Shown here: positions 20,925 to 30,510 of the stretch, one piece after another
Layout: each line of letters begins with the position of its first letter
Numbering within the stretch: position 1 is the first letter of the stretch
Position numbers and translations under genes: made by a program
Origin: Actinomadura litoris
GTDB lineage: Bacteria > Actinomycetota > Actinomycetes > Streptosporangiales > Streptosporangiaceae
Direction of reading: 5' to 3'
NCBI RefSeq assembly: GCF_009733595.1
Contig: NZ_WOFH01000004.1
Span: 663,254 to 727,253 of the forward strand
DNA: 64,000 bases
The notes under the pieces: model-generated
Seen by the model: only the letters and a program-made list of their open reading frames with translations
What the model was told of the DNA's origin: nothing
The model's database searches: none

Positions 20925-21803
20925 TCACTCGCGGCCGAGGTCACGATGGGCGACCTGCACCTCGATGCCCTCGTCCCGCAGCCGGGCGGTGATCTGTTCC
21001 GCCATGGCCACACTACGGTGTTTGCCCCCGGTACAGCCCACGGCCAGCGTCACGTAGTGCTTGCCCTCACGCTCGTAGCCGTCGGCGAGCAGCCGCAGCA
21101 CCTCGGAGTAGGCGTCCAGGAACTCCTTGGCGCCGCGCTGGCCCAGCACGTAGTCGCGGACGGCGGCGTCGCGGCCGGTCTTCGGGCGCAGCTCCGGCAC
21201 CCAGTGCGGGTTCGGCAGGAAGCGGCAGTCGACGACGAGGTCGGCGTCGACGGGCAGGCCGTACTTGTAGCCGAACGACACCACGGTCGCGCGCAGGCTG
21301 GACTCGCCGGTGTCGTTGCCGAAGAAACCGATGATCTTGTTGCGCAGCTCGTGCACGTTCAGCCCGCTGGTGTCGATCACCAGGTCGGCCTCGGCGCGGA
21401 CCTCGCGGACCAGCTCGCGCTCGCGGGCGATCCCCTCGACCAGGCGGCCGTCGCCCTGGAGCGGGTGCGGGCGGCGGACGCTCTCGAACCGGCGCACCAG
21501 GTCGGCGTCGCCCGCCTCCAGGAACACCACGCGCGGGTGGACGCCGCGCGCCTCCAGCTCGGCGATCGAGGAGTGCAGGTCCTCGGTGAACGCGCGGCTC
21601 CGCACGTCCACGACGACCGCGATGCGGGGCACCGCGTCGCGCACCCGGCCGCCGAGGTCGGCCATCGTGGCCAGCAGCCCCGGCGGCAGGTTGTCGACCA
21701 CGAACCAGTCGAGGTCCTCCAGCGACTTCGCCGCCGTGCTCCGGCCCGCCCCCGACATCCCGGTCACGATCACGATGTCCGGGACGTTCGTCTCACTCGT
21801 CAT
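20925..21803 (-). CDS. rapZ: RNase adapter / nucleotide-binding protein RapZ
   Basis: 292 residues. Walker [12 protein letters not shown] at the N-terminus, [31 protein letters not shown], and the C-terminal RapZ motifs [20 protein letters not shown] and [16 protein letters not shown]. In E. coli RapZ controls glucosamine-6-phosphate synthase through small RNAs; actinobacterial homologues bind nucleotides, with role less clear. Its start overlaps the uvrC end by 11 nt. Confidence 0.96.
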   Translation of the reverse strand: MTSETNVPDIVIVTGMSGAGRSTAAKSLEDLDWFVVDNLPPGLLATMADLGGRVRDAVPRIAVVVDVRSRAFTEDLHSSIAELEARGVHPRVVFLEAGDADLVRRFESVRRPHPLQGDGRLVEGIARERELVREVRAEADLVIDTSGLNVHELRNKIIGFFGNDTGESSLRATVVSFGYKYGLPVDADLVVDCRFLPNPHWVPELRPKTGRDAAVRDYVLGQRGAKEFLDAYSEVLRLLADGYEREGKHYVTLAVGCTGGKHRSVAMAEQITARLRDEGIEVQVAHRDLGRE

Positions 21804-23817
21804 GCCGCTTCCCCCTGTGTTCCCCGTCGCCGTCCGCGCCGGCCCCGCCCGGGCCGCCGCCGGATCGGCCGCTCGTGCCGCCCGCGCCGGCTCCGGGCCC
21901 GCCGTTCAGCGCGGCGACGATGCCCTCCGCGCTGCGCGGGCCGATGCCCGGGACCTCGGCCACCTGCTCGGGCGTGGCCTCCTTCAGACGCTTCAGCGAT
22001 CCGAAGTGTTTCAGCAGCGCCGCCCTGCGCGCAGGGCCCAGACCCGGAACGTTATCGAGTTCGCTCACGGTCATGGCCTTGGAGCGCCGCTGCCGGTGGA
22101 AGGTGATCGCGAACCGGTGCGCCTCGTCGCGGATCCGCTGGACGAGGAACATGCCCTCGCTGTTGCGCGGCAGGATCACCGGGTCGGCGTCGCCGGGCAG
22201 CCACAGCTCCTCCAGCCGCTTGGCGATCCCGCAGACGGCGATGTCGTCGACACCGAGCTCGTCCAGGGCGCGCTGCGCGGCGGCGACCTGCGGCGGGCCG
22301 CCGTCCACGATCACCAGGTTCGGCGGGTAGGCGAACTTGCGGGGGCGCCCGGTCTCGGGGTCGATCGGCTGGTGGGCGCCCTCGTCGTCGGGGTCGCCGA
22401 GGCTGTCCAGCTCGCCGGTCCGCTCGCTCTCGGCGAGGTAGCGGCGGAACCGGCGGGTGATCACCTCGTGGATCGAGCGGACGTCGTCCTGCCCCTCGAC
22501 CGCCTTGATCGTGAACCGGCGGTACTCGCTCTTGCGGGCCAGGCCGTCCTCGAACACGACCATCGAGGCGACCACGTTGGTGCCCTGGAGGTTGGAGACG
22601 TCGTAGCACTCGACGCGCAGCGGGGCGTCGTCCAGCTCCAGCGCCTCCTGGATCTCCTGGAGCGCACGGCTGCGGGTGGTCAGGTCGGACGCGCGGCGGG
22701 TCTTGTGCTGCTTGAGCGCCTCGTGCGCGTTGCGGGCGACGGTCTCCAGCAGGGTCTTCTTGTCGCCGCGCTGCGGGACGCGCAGCCGGACCGGCCCGCC
22801 GCGCTGCTCGCTGAGCAGCTCGGTCATCGCGGCCTCCTCAGGCGGCTGTGCGGGGACGAGGACCTCGCGCGGCACCGAGTCGCTCTCGCTGTAGACCTGG
22901 ATCAGGAAGTGCTCGACGAGGTCGGCGGTGGTGACGTCCTCGACCTTGTCGACGACCCAGCCGCGCTGGCCGCGGATCCGGCCGCCGCGCACGTAGAAGA
23001 CCTGGACGGCCGCCTCCAGCTCGTCCTCGGCGAAGGCGATCATGTCGCAGTCGGTGGAGTCGGCGAGGACGACCGCCTGCCGCTCCAGGGCGCGCTCCAG
23101 CGCGCGGATGTCGTCGCGGAGCCGGGCGGCGCGCTCGTACTCCTGCGACGCGGCCGCCTCCCGCATGTCGCGTTCGAGGCGCCGGATGAAGCGGGCGGTG
23201 TGGCCCGCCATGAAGTCGCCGAAGTCCTCGGCGAGCATGCGGTGCTCGGCGGGCGAGACGCGGCCCACGCACGGCGCCGAGCACTTGCCGATGTAGCCGA
23301 GCAGGCAGGGCCGGTCGAGCTGGTGCTGCCGCTTGAACACCCCGGCGCTGCACGTCCGGACGGGGAACACGCGCAGCAGCTGGTCGACCGTCTCCCGGAT
23401 CGCCCACGCGTGGGAGTACGGGCCGAAGTAGCGCACGCCCTTCTTCTTGGCTCCGCGCATCACCATCACCCTCGGGAACTCCTCGTTGAGGGTGACCGCG
23501 AGATACGGATACGACTTGTCGTCGCGGTAACGGACGTTGAACCGGGGGTCGAACTCCTTGATCCAGGAGTACTCCAGCTGGAGCGCCTCGACCTCGGTGC
23601 CGACCACCGTCCAGTCGACCTTGGCCGCCGTCCGCACCATCGTCTGGGTGCGGGGGTGCAGCGAGGAGAAGTCGGCGAAGTAGGAGTTCAGCCGCGAGCG
23701 CAGGCTCTTGGCCTTCCCCACGTAGATGACCCGGCCGTGCTCGTCACGGAATCGGTACACGCCGGGCGACTCCGGGATGGAGCCCGGAGCGGGTCGGTAG
23801 GTCGCCGGATCTGCCAC
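21793..23817 (-). CDS. uvrC: Excinuclease ABC subunit C
   Basis: 674 residues; makes both incisions in nucleotide excision repair. N-terminal GIY-YIG nuclease ([20 protein letters not shown]), UVR motif region ([15 protein letters not shown]), RNase H-like endonuclease domain ([27 protein letters not shown]) and C-terminal tandem HhH ([34 protein letters not shown]). It ends in a Gly-rich disordered tail of about 35 residues. GTG start ([12 protein letters not shown]). Leads uvrC-rapZ-yvcK-whiA. Confidence 0.97.
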   Translation of the reverse strand: MADPATYRPAPGSIPESPGVYRFRDEHGRVIYVGKAKSLRSRLNSYFADFSSLHPRTQTMVRTAAKVDWTVVGTEVEALQLEYSWIKEFDPRFNVRYRDDKSYPYLAVTLNEEFPRVMVMRGAKKKGVRYFGPYSHAWAIRETVDQLLRVFPVRTCSAGVFKRQHQLDRPCLLGYIGKCSAPCVGRVSPAEHRMLAEDFGDFMAGHTARFIRRLERDMREAAASQEYERAARLRDDIRALERALERQAVVLADSTDCDMIAFAEDELEAAVQVFYVRGGRIRGQRGWVVDKVEDVTTADLVEHFLIQVYSESDSVPREVLVPAQPPEEAAMTELLSEQRGGPVRLRVPQRGDKKTLLETVARNAHEALKQHKTRRASDLTTRSRALQEIQEALELDDAPLRVECYDVSNLQGTNVVASMVVFEDGLARKSEYRRFTIKAVEGQDDVRSIHEVITRRFRRYLAESERTGELDSLGDPDDEGAHQPIDPETGRPRKFAYPPNLVIVDGGPPQVAAAQRALDELGVDDIAVCGIAKRLEELWLPGDADPVILPRNSEGMFLVQRIRDEAHRFAITFHRQRRSKAMTVSELDNVPGLGPARRAALLKHFGSLKRLKEATPEQVAEVPGIGPRSAEGIVAALNGGPGAGAGGTSGRSGGGPGGAGADGDGEHRGKRHDE

Positions 23818-23930
23818 GCTGAAAAGCCTAGTGGCCGCCACCGACACACCGGTCGCCGCCGAGTCCGCGCGGCCCGCGCGGCCGGGCGTCGCGGGACCCC
23901 GCGGGACCCCGTGGGGCCCGCCCCTGAGCA

Positions 23931-23957
23931 CGGGCGCCGCGAGGGTGCGGGCGCCCG
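23931..23957 (-). terminator. Hairpin after the Rieske gene
   Basis: CGGGCGCC / GGCGCCCG stem between the Rieske stop and the uvrC start on the minus strand, a probable terminator. Two tandem GCGGGACCCC units lie next to it. Confidence 0.5.
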
Positions 23958-23974
23958 CGCCGGTGGGGCGGCGG

Positions 23975-24514
23975 TCAGGAGAGGATGACCTTGCCGCCCT
24001 GCACGGTGATCGTCTTCTCCTTCAGCGGCTCCTGCGCGGGCGGGTTCGCGACCGAGCCGTCGGCGATCTTGAACTTGCTGCCGTGGCAGGGGCAGTTGAT
24101 CGTGCCGCCCGACACCGACCCGACCGTGCACCTGCGGTGCGGGCAGACCGCCGTGAACGCCTTGAACTGGCCCGCGGTGGGCTGGCACACCACGACCTTC
24201 TCGTCCTTGAAGACCTTCCCGCCGCCCACGGGGATCTCCGACGTCGAGGCCAGGGCCTTGCCCGCCCCGCCGCCGGAGCCGCCGCCGGATCCGCCCTCGG
24301 AGCCCTCGTCGTCGGACTTGTCGTCCGAGCCGCCGCACGCCGCCGCCAGCCCGGCGACGCCCGCGAGGCCGACGCCGAGGAGCAGCCCCCGGCGAGAGTT
24401 CCCGGCCGGGCCCGCCGCGCCCGCCGCGCCGCCCGCCGCGAGGTCCGCCGACGCCGCCGGTGACTCGTGCGGCGGACGTCCGGTGTCCGTGGTCGTTGCG
24501 GGGTCGTGTGCCAT
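23975..24514 (-). CDS. Rieske [2Fe-2S] lipoprotein, Tat-type
   Basis: 179 residues. Signal [22 protein letters not shown] combines a twin-arginine motif with a lipobox, so a folded iron-sulfur lipoprotein on the outer face of the membrane is predicted. A Gly/Ser/Asp-rich linker follows, then a small Rieske domain with the cluster ligands in CPHRRC and CPCHGSKF. It resembles stand-alone Rieske lipoproteins of actinomycetes rather than a QcrA subunit (no membrane helices). The electron partner is unknown; it lies between uvrA and uvrC. Confidence 0.9.
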   Translation of the reverse strand: MAHDPATTTDTGRPPHESPAASADLAAGGAAGAAGPAGNSRRGLLLGVGLAGVAGLAAACGGSDDKSDDEGSEGGSGGGSGGGAGKALASTSEIPVGGGKVFKDEKVVVCQPTAGQFKAFTAVCPHRRCTVGSVSGGTINCPCHGSKFKIADGSVANPPAQEPLKEKTITVQGGKVILS

Positions 24515-24685
24515 GCCTGTTCGCCCTCCGGTCCGTCACTCTGGTCGCCTGCTGTCACCGGGAGCACGGACGCGCGCCACCGAGGGTTCAATCCGAACCG
24601 AGCCCAATGATCTCCGACGCGTCGCGGCATGGGGCGCCGACCCGCCGTCCGGACCCGACCCGGCGCCCGCCGGTGGCGCGAACGG

Positions 24686-27523
24686 TCAGGCGAGGATCTT
24701 GGACAGGAACTGGCCGGTGTGGCTGGCCTCGACCTTCACGATGTCCTCGGGGGTGCCGGTGGCGACGACGGTGCCGCCGCGCGAGCCGCCCTCGGGGCCC
24801 ATGTCGATGATCCAGTCGGCGGTCTTGATCACGTCCAGGTTGTGCTCGATGACGATCACGGTGTTGCCCTTGTCGACCAGGCCGTTCAGCACGCCGAGGA
24901 GCCTGCGGATGTCCTCGAAGTGCAGGCCGGTGGTCGGCTCGTCCAGCACGTAGATCGTCCGGCCGGTGGAGCGCTTCTGGAGCTCGGAGGCCAGCTTGAC
25001 ACGCTGCGCCTCGCCGCCCGACAGGGTCGGCGCGGGCTGGCCGAGCCGGACGTAGCCGAGCCCGACGTCGTTGAGCGTCCGCAGGTGCCGGTGGATCGCG
25101 TTGATCGGCTCGAAGAACTCGGTGGCCTGCTCGATCGGCATGTCGAGCACCTCGGAGATCGTCTTGCCCTTGTAGTGGACCTCCAGGGTCTCCCGGTTGT
25201 AGCGGGCGCCGTGGCAGACCTCGCACGGGACGTAGACGTCCGGCAGGAAGTTCATCTCGATCTTGATGGTGCCGTCGCCGGAGCAGTTCTCGCAGCGGCC
25301 GCCCTTGACGTTGAAGGAGAACCGGCCCGGCTGGTAGCCGCGCACCTTCGCCTCGGTGGTCTGCGCGAACAGCTTGCGGATGTGGTCGAACACGCCGGTG
25401 TAGGTCGCCGGGTTGGAGCGGGGCGTCCGCCCGATCGGCGACTGGTCGACGTGGACGACCTTGTCGAGCTGGTCGACGCCGTTGACCCGGCGGTGCTTGC
25501 CCGGGACCGTCCGCGCGCCGTTGAGCTGCTTGGCGAGCGAGTTGTAGAGGATGTCGTTGACCAGCGTCGACTTGCCCGACCCCGACACGCCCGTGACGGC
25601 GGTGAGCACGCCCAGCGGGAACGCCACGTCCACGTCGCGGAGGTTGTTCTGCTGGGCGCCCTTGACGGTGACCTCGCGGCCGCGCGCCCGGGGGCGGCGG
25701 ATCTCCGGGAGGGCGATCTCGCGGCGCTTGGACAGGTAGGCGCCGGTGAGCGAGTCCTCGGAGGCGAGCAGGTCGTCGACGGTCCCCGACACCACGATCT
25801 TGCCGCCGTGCTCGCCCGCGCGCGGGCCGATGTCGACGACCCAGTCGGCGGCGGCGATGGTGTCCTCGTCGTGCTCGACGACGATCAGGGTGTTGCCCAT
25901 GTCGCGCAGCCGGATCAGGGTCTCCAGCAGCCGGTGGTTGTCGCGCTGGTGCAGGCCGATGGACGGCTCGTCCAGCACGTACAGGACGCCGACGAGCCCG
26001 GATCCGATCTGGGTGGCCAGCCGGATCCGCTGCGCCTCGCCGCCCGCGAGCGTCGCCGAGGCGCGGTCGAGCGTGAGGTAGTCGAGACCGACGTCCAGCA
26101 GGAACCCGAGCCGGGCGTTGATCTCCTTCAGCACCCGCTCGGCGATGTGGGTCTCGCGCTCGTTCAGCTCCATCGCGAGCAGGAACTTGGCGGCCTCGCC
26201 GATCGGCATCGAGGCGACCTCGGCGATCGACATCCCGCCCATGGTGACCGCGAGGACGACCGGCTTCAGCCGGGCCCCCTGGCAGGTCGGGCAGGGGATC
26301 TCCCGCATGTAGCCCTCGAACTTCTCCCGGCTGGAGTCGCTCTCGGACTCGGCGTGCCGCCGCTGGATGTAGGGGATCACGCCCTCGTAGGCGGTGTAGT
26401 AGGAGCGGGTGCGCCCGTACCGGTTCTTGTAGCTGACGTGGACCTGGGTCTCGTGCCCGTTCAGGATCGCCTTGCGCGCCTTGGCCGGGAGGCGGTCCCA
26501 CGGGGTGTTGAGGTCGAAGCCCATCGCGTCGCCGAGGGCGGACAGCAGCCGCAGGAAGTAGTCGCTCACGTGCCCGCCGGACCACGGCTGGATGGCGCCC
26601 TCGCCGAGCGTCTGCTCCCCGTCGGGGACGACGAGCTCGGGGTCGACCTCCATGCGCGTGCCGAGGCCGGTGCAGTCGGGGCAGGCGCCGTAGGGCGAGT
26701 TGAACGAGAACGACCGGGGTTCCATCTCCTCGAACGACAGGTCGTCGTAGGGGCAGTAGAGGTGCTCGGAGAACATCCGGGTGCGGTCCTCGTCGCCCTC
26801 GTCGAGGTCGACGAAGTCCAGCACGATGGTGCCGCCCGCGAGGCCGAGCGCGGTCTCGACGGAGTCGGCGAGCCGCTGGCGCGCGGAGTCCTTCACCGCG
26901 AGGCGGTCGACGACCACGGAGATGTCGTGCTTCTCCTGCTTCTTCAGCTTCGGCGGCTCGTCCAGCCGGATCATGGCGCCGTCGACGAGCGCGCGCGAGT
27001 AGCCCTTGGACTGGAGTTCGCGGAACAGCTCCAGGTACTCTCCCTTGCGCCCGCGGATCACCGGCGCGAGCACCTGGAAGCGGGTGCCCTCCTCCAGCTC
27101 CAGCACGCGGTCGACGATCTGCTGCGGCGCCTGGCGGCTGATCGGCCGGCCGCACTCGGGGCAGTGCGGGTGCCCGATGCGCGCGTACAGCAGCCGCAGG
27201 TAGTCGTAGACCTCGGTGATCGTGCCGACCGTGGACCGGGGGTTCTTGCTGGTCGACTTCTGGTCGATGGAGACCGCGGGCGACAGGCCCTCGATGAAGT
27301 CGACGTCGGGCTTGTCCATCTGGCCGAGGAACTGCCGGGCGTAGGCCGACAGCGACTCCACGTACCGGCGCTGCCCCTCGGCGAAGATCGTGTCGAACGC
27401 CAGGCTGGACTTCCCCGACCCCGACAGACCGGTGAACACGATCATGGAGTCCCGCGGCAGGTCGAGCGAGACGTCCTTCAGGTTGTGCTCGCGTGCTCCA
27501 CGCACGATGAGTCGGTCATGCAC
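24686..27523 (-). CDS. uvrA: Excinuclease ABC subunit A
   Basis: 945 residues; damage-sensing ATPase of nucleotide excision repair. Two ABC modules: Walker [13 protein letters not shown] (near residue 31) and [13 protein letters not shown]; signatures [16 protein letters not shown] and [15 protein letters not shown]; zinc-finger cysteines in [17 protein letters not shown] and CENCSGDG / [10 protein letters not shown] near-consensus actinobacterial SOS box lies upstream (27679-27694), with a possible TAGCCT -10 nearer the gene, so LexA control is likely. Confidence 0.98.
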   Translation of the reverse strand: MHDRLIVRGAREHNLKDVSLDLPRDSMIVFTGLSGSGKSSLAFDTIFAEGQRRYVESLSAYARQFLGQMDKPDVDFIEGLSPAVSIDQKSTSKNPRSTVGTITEVYDYLRLLYARIGHPHCPECGRPISRQAPQQIVDRVLELEEGTRFQVLAPVIRGRKGEYLELFRELQSKGYSRALVDGAMIRLDEPPKLKKQEKHDISVVVDRLAVKDSARQRLADSVETALGLAGGTIVLDFVDLDEGDEDRTRMFSEHLYCPYDDLSFEEMEPRSFSFNSPYGACPDCTGLGTRMEVDPELVVPDGEQTLGEGAIQPWSGGHVSDYFLRLLSALGDAMGFDLNTPWDRLPAKARKAILNGHETQVHVSYKNRYGRTRSYYTAYEGVIPYIQRRHAESESDSSREKFEGYMREIPCPTCQGARLKPVVLAVTMGGMSIAEVASMPIGEAAKFLLAMELNERETHIAERVLKEINARLGFLLDVGLDYLTLDRASATLAGGEAQRIRLATQIGSGLVGVLYVLDEPSIGLHQRDNHRLLETLIRLRDMGNTLIVVEHDEDTIAAADWVVDIGPRAGEHGGKIVVSGTVDDLLASEDSLTGAYLSKRREIALPEIRRPRARGREVTVKGAQQNNLRDVDVAFPLGVLTAVTGVSGSGKSTLVNDILYNSLAKQLNGARTVPGKHRRVNGVDQLDKVVHVDQSPIGRTPRSNPATYTGVFDHIRKLFAQTTEAKVRGYQPGRFSFNVKGGRCENCSGDGTIKIEMNFLPDVYVPCEVCHGARYNRETLEVHYKGKTISEVLDMPIEQATEFFEPINAIHRHLRTLNDVGLGYVRLGQPAPTLSGGEAQRVKLASELQKRSTGRTIYVLDEPTTGLHFEDIRRLLGVLNGLVDKGNTVIVIEHNLDVIKTADWIIDMGPEGGSRGGTVVATGTPEDIVKVEASHTGQFLSKILA

Positions 27524-27678
27524 GGCGTACTTCCGGTTCCTCTTCTGGGCACGGGTGATGGGTTCTGGGGAGCGGTGACGGGGGCCTCAAGGCTAGCCAA
27601 GGGGTCCGACAGAATCCCCCGAGTCGTTAACAGCGATGCACGCCGCCGCATTTCGCGGGACCGGACGGCACCCTCGCA

Positions 27679-27694
27679 CCGTACACGTGTTCGA
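27679..27694 (-). promoter_or_regulatory. Candidate LexA/SOS box upstream of uvrA
   Basis: CCGTACACGTGTTCGA matches the actinobacterial SOS consensus TCGAAC-N4-GTTCGA at all but two of the defined positions. It lies about 155 bp before the uvrA start in the only non-coding gap of the region. Confidence 0.55.
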
Positions 27695-27736
27695 ACACCG
27701 CCCGCCACACGACTCACCCACCGGGTAACCCCGGCG

Positions 27737-28342
27737 TCACCTTCCGGCGGGCCGGAGGGCGTCCAGGATCCGGGCCAGGGTGCGGCGGCGCAGGTCATCG
27801 GACCATCCGCCCGCCAGGGCGCCGTGCGTGGTCGCGGTGACCAGGGCCATGACCTCGTCCAGCCGGACGTCGCCGCGGACCGCCCCGGCGCGGCGCGCCG
27901 CGTCCAGCAGCGAGCCGAACGCCCCGGTCAGCGCGGTGATCTGCGCGCCGGGCTCGATGGCCGTGCCCTCCTCGGCGAGCAGGCCGACGACGGTGCCGAT
28001 CCGCGCGGAGCTCTCGACGAGGTAGCCGAAGTAGTCGAAGAACGCGGTGGCCGGGTCGCCCTCGGCCGCCAGGGCGTCCGCCTTCCCGACCAGCCGCCCG
28101 CGCAGCTCCTTCATGATCGCCGCGAGCAGGTCCCGCTTGGTCGGGAAGTGGCGGAAGACGGTGCCGATCGCCACGCCCGCGCGGGCGGCGACCTCCTCGG
28201 TGGACGCGGAGGCGCCGCGCTCGGCGAAGACCTCCTCGGCGGCGGCCAGGATGCGCGCGCGGTTGCGCCGGGCGTCGGCGCGCAGGGGCCTTTCGGGCGT
28301 CACCGTGCCGCCCGTCGACGCCCGGCCCGCCGTTGACAACAT
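27737..28342 (-). CDS. TetR-family transcriptional repressor
   Basis: 201 residues with a TetR helix-turn-helix (RARILAAAEEVFAERGASAS, TEEVAARAGVAIGTVFRHFP) and an all-alpha ligand domain that may be of the SACE/TetR_C_33 type. The ATG at 28342 overlaps operator 1; a start about 13 codons downstream (VTPERPLRADARR) is also possible. It is divergent from a SnoaL-like gene, and two matching palindromes lie between them, so it probably represses itself and that gene. Confidence 0.88.
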   Translation of the reverse strand: MLSTAGRASTGGTVTPERPLRADARRNRARILAAAEEVFAERGASASTEEVAARAGVAIGTVFRHFPTKRDLLAAIMKELRGRLVGKADALAAEGDPATAFFDYFGYLVESSARIGTVVGLLAEEGTAIEPGAQITALTGAFGSLLDAARRAGAVRGDVRLDEVMALVTATTHGALAGGWSDDLRRRTLARILDALRPAGR

Positions 28343-28384
28343 GAGTCTCGACTCATTATTTTCCTATCATGAGTTTCCACTCAT
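28341..28384. promoter_or_regulatory. Two palindromic TetR operators
   Basis: ATGAGT-CTCG-ACTCAT (28341-28356) and ATGAGT-TTCC-ACTCAT (28369-28384) share identical half-sites with centres 28 bp apart, in the gap between divergent tetR and SnoaL-like genes. The matched pair is strong evidence for binding by the adjacent TetR protein. Confidence 0.8.
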
Positions 28385-28406
28385 CTTAGTGGGCGGAGGA
28401 GAGGCC

Positions 28407-28814
28407 ATGTCCCAGCAGGGTCCGCGTGAGCTGTTCGACCGGTTCCGGCGCAACGCCCTCGCCGGCGAGCCCGCCCTGGACGAGGCGATGTGCGCCGAGG
28501 ACATCGTGGTCGAGAGCCCGTTCGCGCCGTCCGGGCGGCGGCGGGTCGAGGGGCGCGCCGGCGTCCTGGCGATGGCGCGGGAGGGGCGCGCGGAGCTGCC
28601 CGTCGCGTTCGAGGAGTTCCGGAACGTCGTGGTGCACGAGACCGCCGATCCCGAGGTGATCGTCGCCGAGTACGAGATGGTCGCCTCGGTGCCCGGGACG
28701 GGGCGGCGCGCGGCCGCCTCGTTCGTCGTGGTGCTGCGGGCCAGGGACGGGCGGGTCGTCCACTGGCGCGAGTACCAGGACCGCGCGGCGATCATGGAGG
28801 CGCAGGCGTCCTGA
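28407..28814 (+). CDS. SnoaL/NTF2-like small protein
   Basis: 135 residues of the ketosteroid-isomerase/NTF2 (SnoaL-like) fold: an N-terminal helix pair (ELFDRFRRNALAGEPA), a YEMVA strand, and the typical last strands VVVLRARDGRVVHWREYQD. These are small-molecule isomerases, cyclases or ligand binders; the substrate is unknown. The ATG is preceded by GGAGGAGAGG. Controlled by the divergent TetR gene through the two palindromes. Confidence 0.85.
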   Translation: MSQQGPRELFDRFRRNALAGEPALDEAMCAEDIVVESPFAPSGRRRVEGRAGVLAMAREGRAELPVAFEEFRNVVVHETADPEVIVAEYEMVASVPGTGRRAAASFVVVLRARDGRVVHWREYQDRAAIMEAQAS

Positions 28815-28886
28815 AGCACCCCCCGCGCCCTGGCACCGCATAGGCGGGTGCGAAAGGATGGGGGCTCTTGCGGACGAGGGGGCCCT

Positions 28887-29636
28887 ATGGAGTGGCGGAG
28901 CGTCATCGGCGAGCTGGACCTGGGCACGGAGCGCGTCATCGCGTCGCTGACCGCGCTGAGCGAGGAGGACGTGCGCGCGCCTTCCGCGCTGCCGGGATGG
29001 AGCCGCGCCCATGTCGCGACGCACATCGCCCGCAACGCCGACTCCCTGTGGAACCTGCTCGAATGGGCGCGGACGGGCGTGGAGATCCCGCAGTACGCGA
29101 GCCTGGAGGCGCGCAACGCGGCGCTGGCCGAGGGCGCCGGACGCAAGCGGGACGAGCTGGTCGATGACGTGCGGGCCTCGGCGGAGCGGTTCGCCGAGCA
29201 GGCGCGGACGCTGCCGGAGGAGGTGTGGAACGCTCCTGTCCGGGCGCTGCAAGGCTGGTACCACCCCGCCTGGTACGGCGTCATGCGCCGCTGGCACGAG
29301 GTGGAGGCCCACCACGTGGACCTCGCCGCCGGCTACGGCCCCGCCGACTGGCCCGAGCCCTACGTCCGGTGGGCGCTGACCAGCACGCTCACCGACATGG
29401 CGGCGCTGCCGGAGACGCAGCGCGCGGGCCTGGCGGGGTACCGGATCACCGCGACCGACTCCGGGGAGAGCGCCGATCTCGGCTGGGCGCCCGGCGGGCC
29501 CGAGGCGTCCGGGTCGGGCCGGGCACTGCTGGGCTGGCTGAGCGGGCGCTCCGACGGCGTGGGCGTCGCGCTGCGCCCCGACGGCCCGCTGCCCGAGCCG
29601 CCGCCCTGGCCGCACGCCCCCGCCGACTCGTTCTGA
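28887..29636 (+). CDS. Maleylpyruvate isomerase-family mycothiol-dependent enzyme
   Basis: 249 residues. N-terminal DinB-like four-helix domain with metal-ligand motif PGWSRAHVATHIARNADSL and a second histidine region MRRWHEVEAHHVDL, plus a C-terminal MDMPI-type domain. Family members use mycothiol as a cofactor for isomerisation or transfer reactions. The ribosome site GAGGGGG lies 4 nt before the ATG. Relatives are often found close to uvrA in actinomycetes. Confidence 0.88.
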   Translation: MEWRSVIGELDLGTERVIASLTALSEEDVRAPSALPGWSRAHVATHIARNADSLWNLLEWARTGVEIPQYASLEARNAALAEGAGRKRDELVDDVRASAERFAEQARTLPEEVWNAPVRALQGWYHPAWYGVMRRWHEVEAHHVDLAAGYGPADWPEPYVRWALTSTLTDMAALPETQRAGLAGYRITATDSGESADLGWAPGGPEASGSGRALLGWLSGRSDGVGVALRPDGPLPEPPPWPHAPADSF

Positions 29637-29673
29637 CCGCTCCGACTCGTCCTGACCGCTCCGCGCGGCCGTG

Positions 29674-30378
29674 TCAGTCGTCCTCGCGGGCGAGGGTGTG
29701 CAGGGCGTCCAGCGAGTGAACGACGATCATGTTGCGGGCGACGGTGAGGCGGCCCCGGACGGGGGCGGCGGAGAGGATCTGCGCGACCTTGCGCCGGCCC
29801 ATCCCCGACCAGCGGCCGAGGTCCTGCTGGGTGACGGGGACCTGCACCTGGTAGGCGTCCTCGGGCGCGCGGGCGGCGCCGTTGGGCCGCTCCTCCTTGA
29901 GCGGGGTGCCGAAGCGGCCGACGAGGCGGAGCAGGCGGCTCGCCAGCCGCCGCTCGGGGTCGTCGGGGAAGTGGGCGGTGCGCAGGTCGTTGGCGTCGCG
30001 GAGCCGCTCGGCCAGGACGGCGGCGACCGCCCACACCGCGCCGGGGTGGGCGTCCAGGACGGCGCGGAACCGGGCGGCGGGCAGCACGATCGCCTCGACG
30101 GGTGTGAGGGCCTCGACGTTGGCGTGCCGGGTCCCGCCGTCCACGGCCTCCAGCTCGCCGACCACGTCACCGGCGCCGAGGACGTCCAGGATCACGATCT
30201 CGCCGTCCCGCGACACCCACACCTTCACCGCGCCCGAGCGCAGCACGAAGACCTGGGAGGAGCGGGTGTGCTCGCGGGTGAGGAACGCGCCGGGTCTGAT
30301 CATCGCCGTGACGCCCGCCTGCCGCAGCGCCTCCCGCGCGCGCACGGGCAGCGCGTCCCAGAACCGGGTGGTCTCCAT
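29674..30378 (-). CDS. Crp/Fnr-family transcriptional regulator
   Basis: 234 residues: cyclic-nucleotide-binding beta-roll with a near-canonical phosphate-binding cassette (GAGDVVGELEAVDGGTRHA, Glu and Arg present), long dimer helix and a C-terminal winged HTH (VTQQDLGRWSGMGRRKVAQIL). It probably binds a cyclic nucleotide. It lies 132 bp downstream of, and on the same strand as, the Crp-STAND fusion gene, and may belong to the same circuit. Confidence 0.9.
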   Translation of the reverse strand: METTRFWDALPVRAREALRQAGVTAMIRPGAFLTREHTRSSQVFVLRSGAVKVWVSRDGEIVILDVLGAGDVVGELEAVDGGTRHANVEALTPVEAIVLPAARFRAVLDAHPGAVWAVAAVLAERLRDANDLRTAHFPDDPERRLASRLLRLVGRFGTPLKEERPNGAARAPEDAYQVQVPVTQQDLGRWSGMGRRKVAQILSAAPVRGRLTVARNMIVVHSLDALHTLAREDD

Positions 30379-30510
30379 CTCGCCTCCTCGCCGGATCGGG
30401 CCGGGCCGGATCCGGGCGGGAACAGGGTGCCCCGACTCCAGTGAACGCGCGGGCACGCGGCCGGACTGCGTCTTTCGTCACAATCTCGCCTCGCAGTCGG
30501 CTCGGTGCCC

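Noticed and set aside
24588..27155. Long frame (855 codons) on the minus strand in uvrA
   Set aside because: A shifted frame of uvrA; the translation is Arg/Gly/Pro-rich with no domain, while the uvrA frame shows all UvrA motifs.
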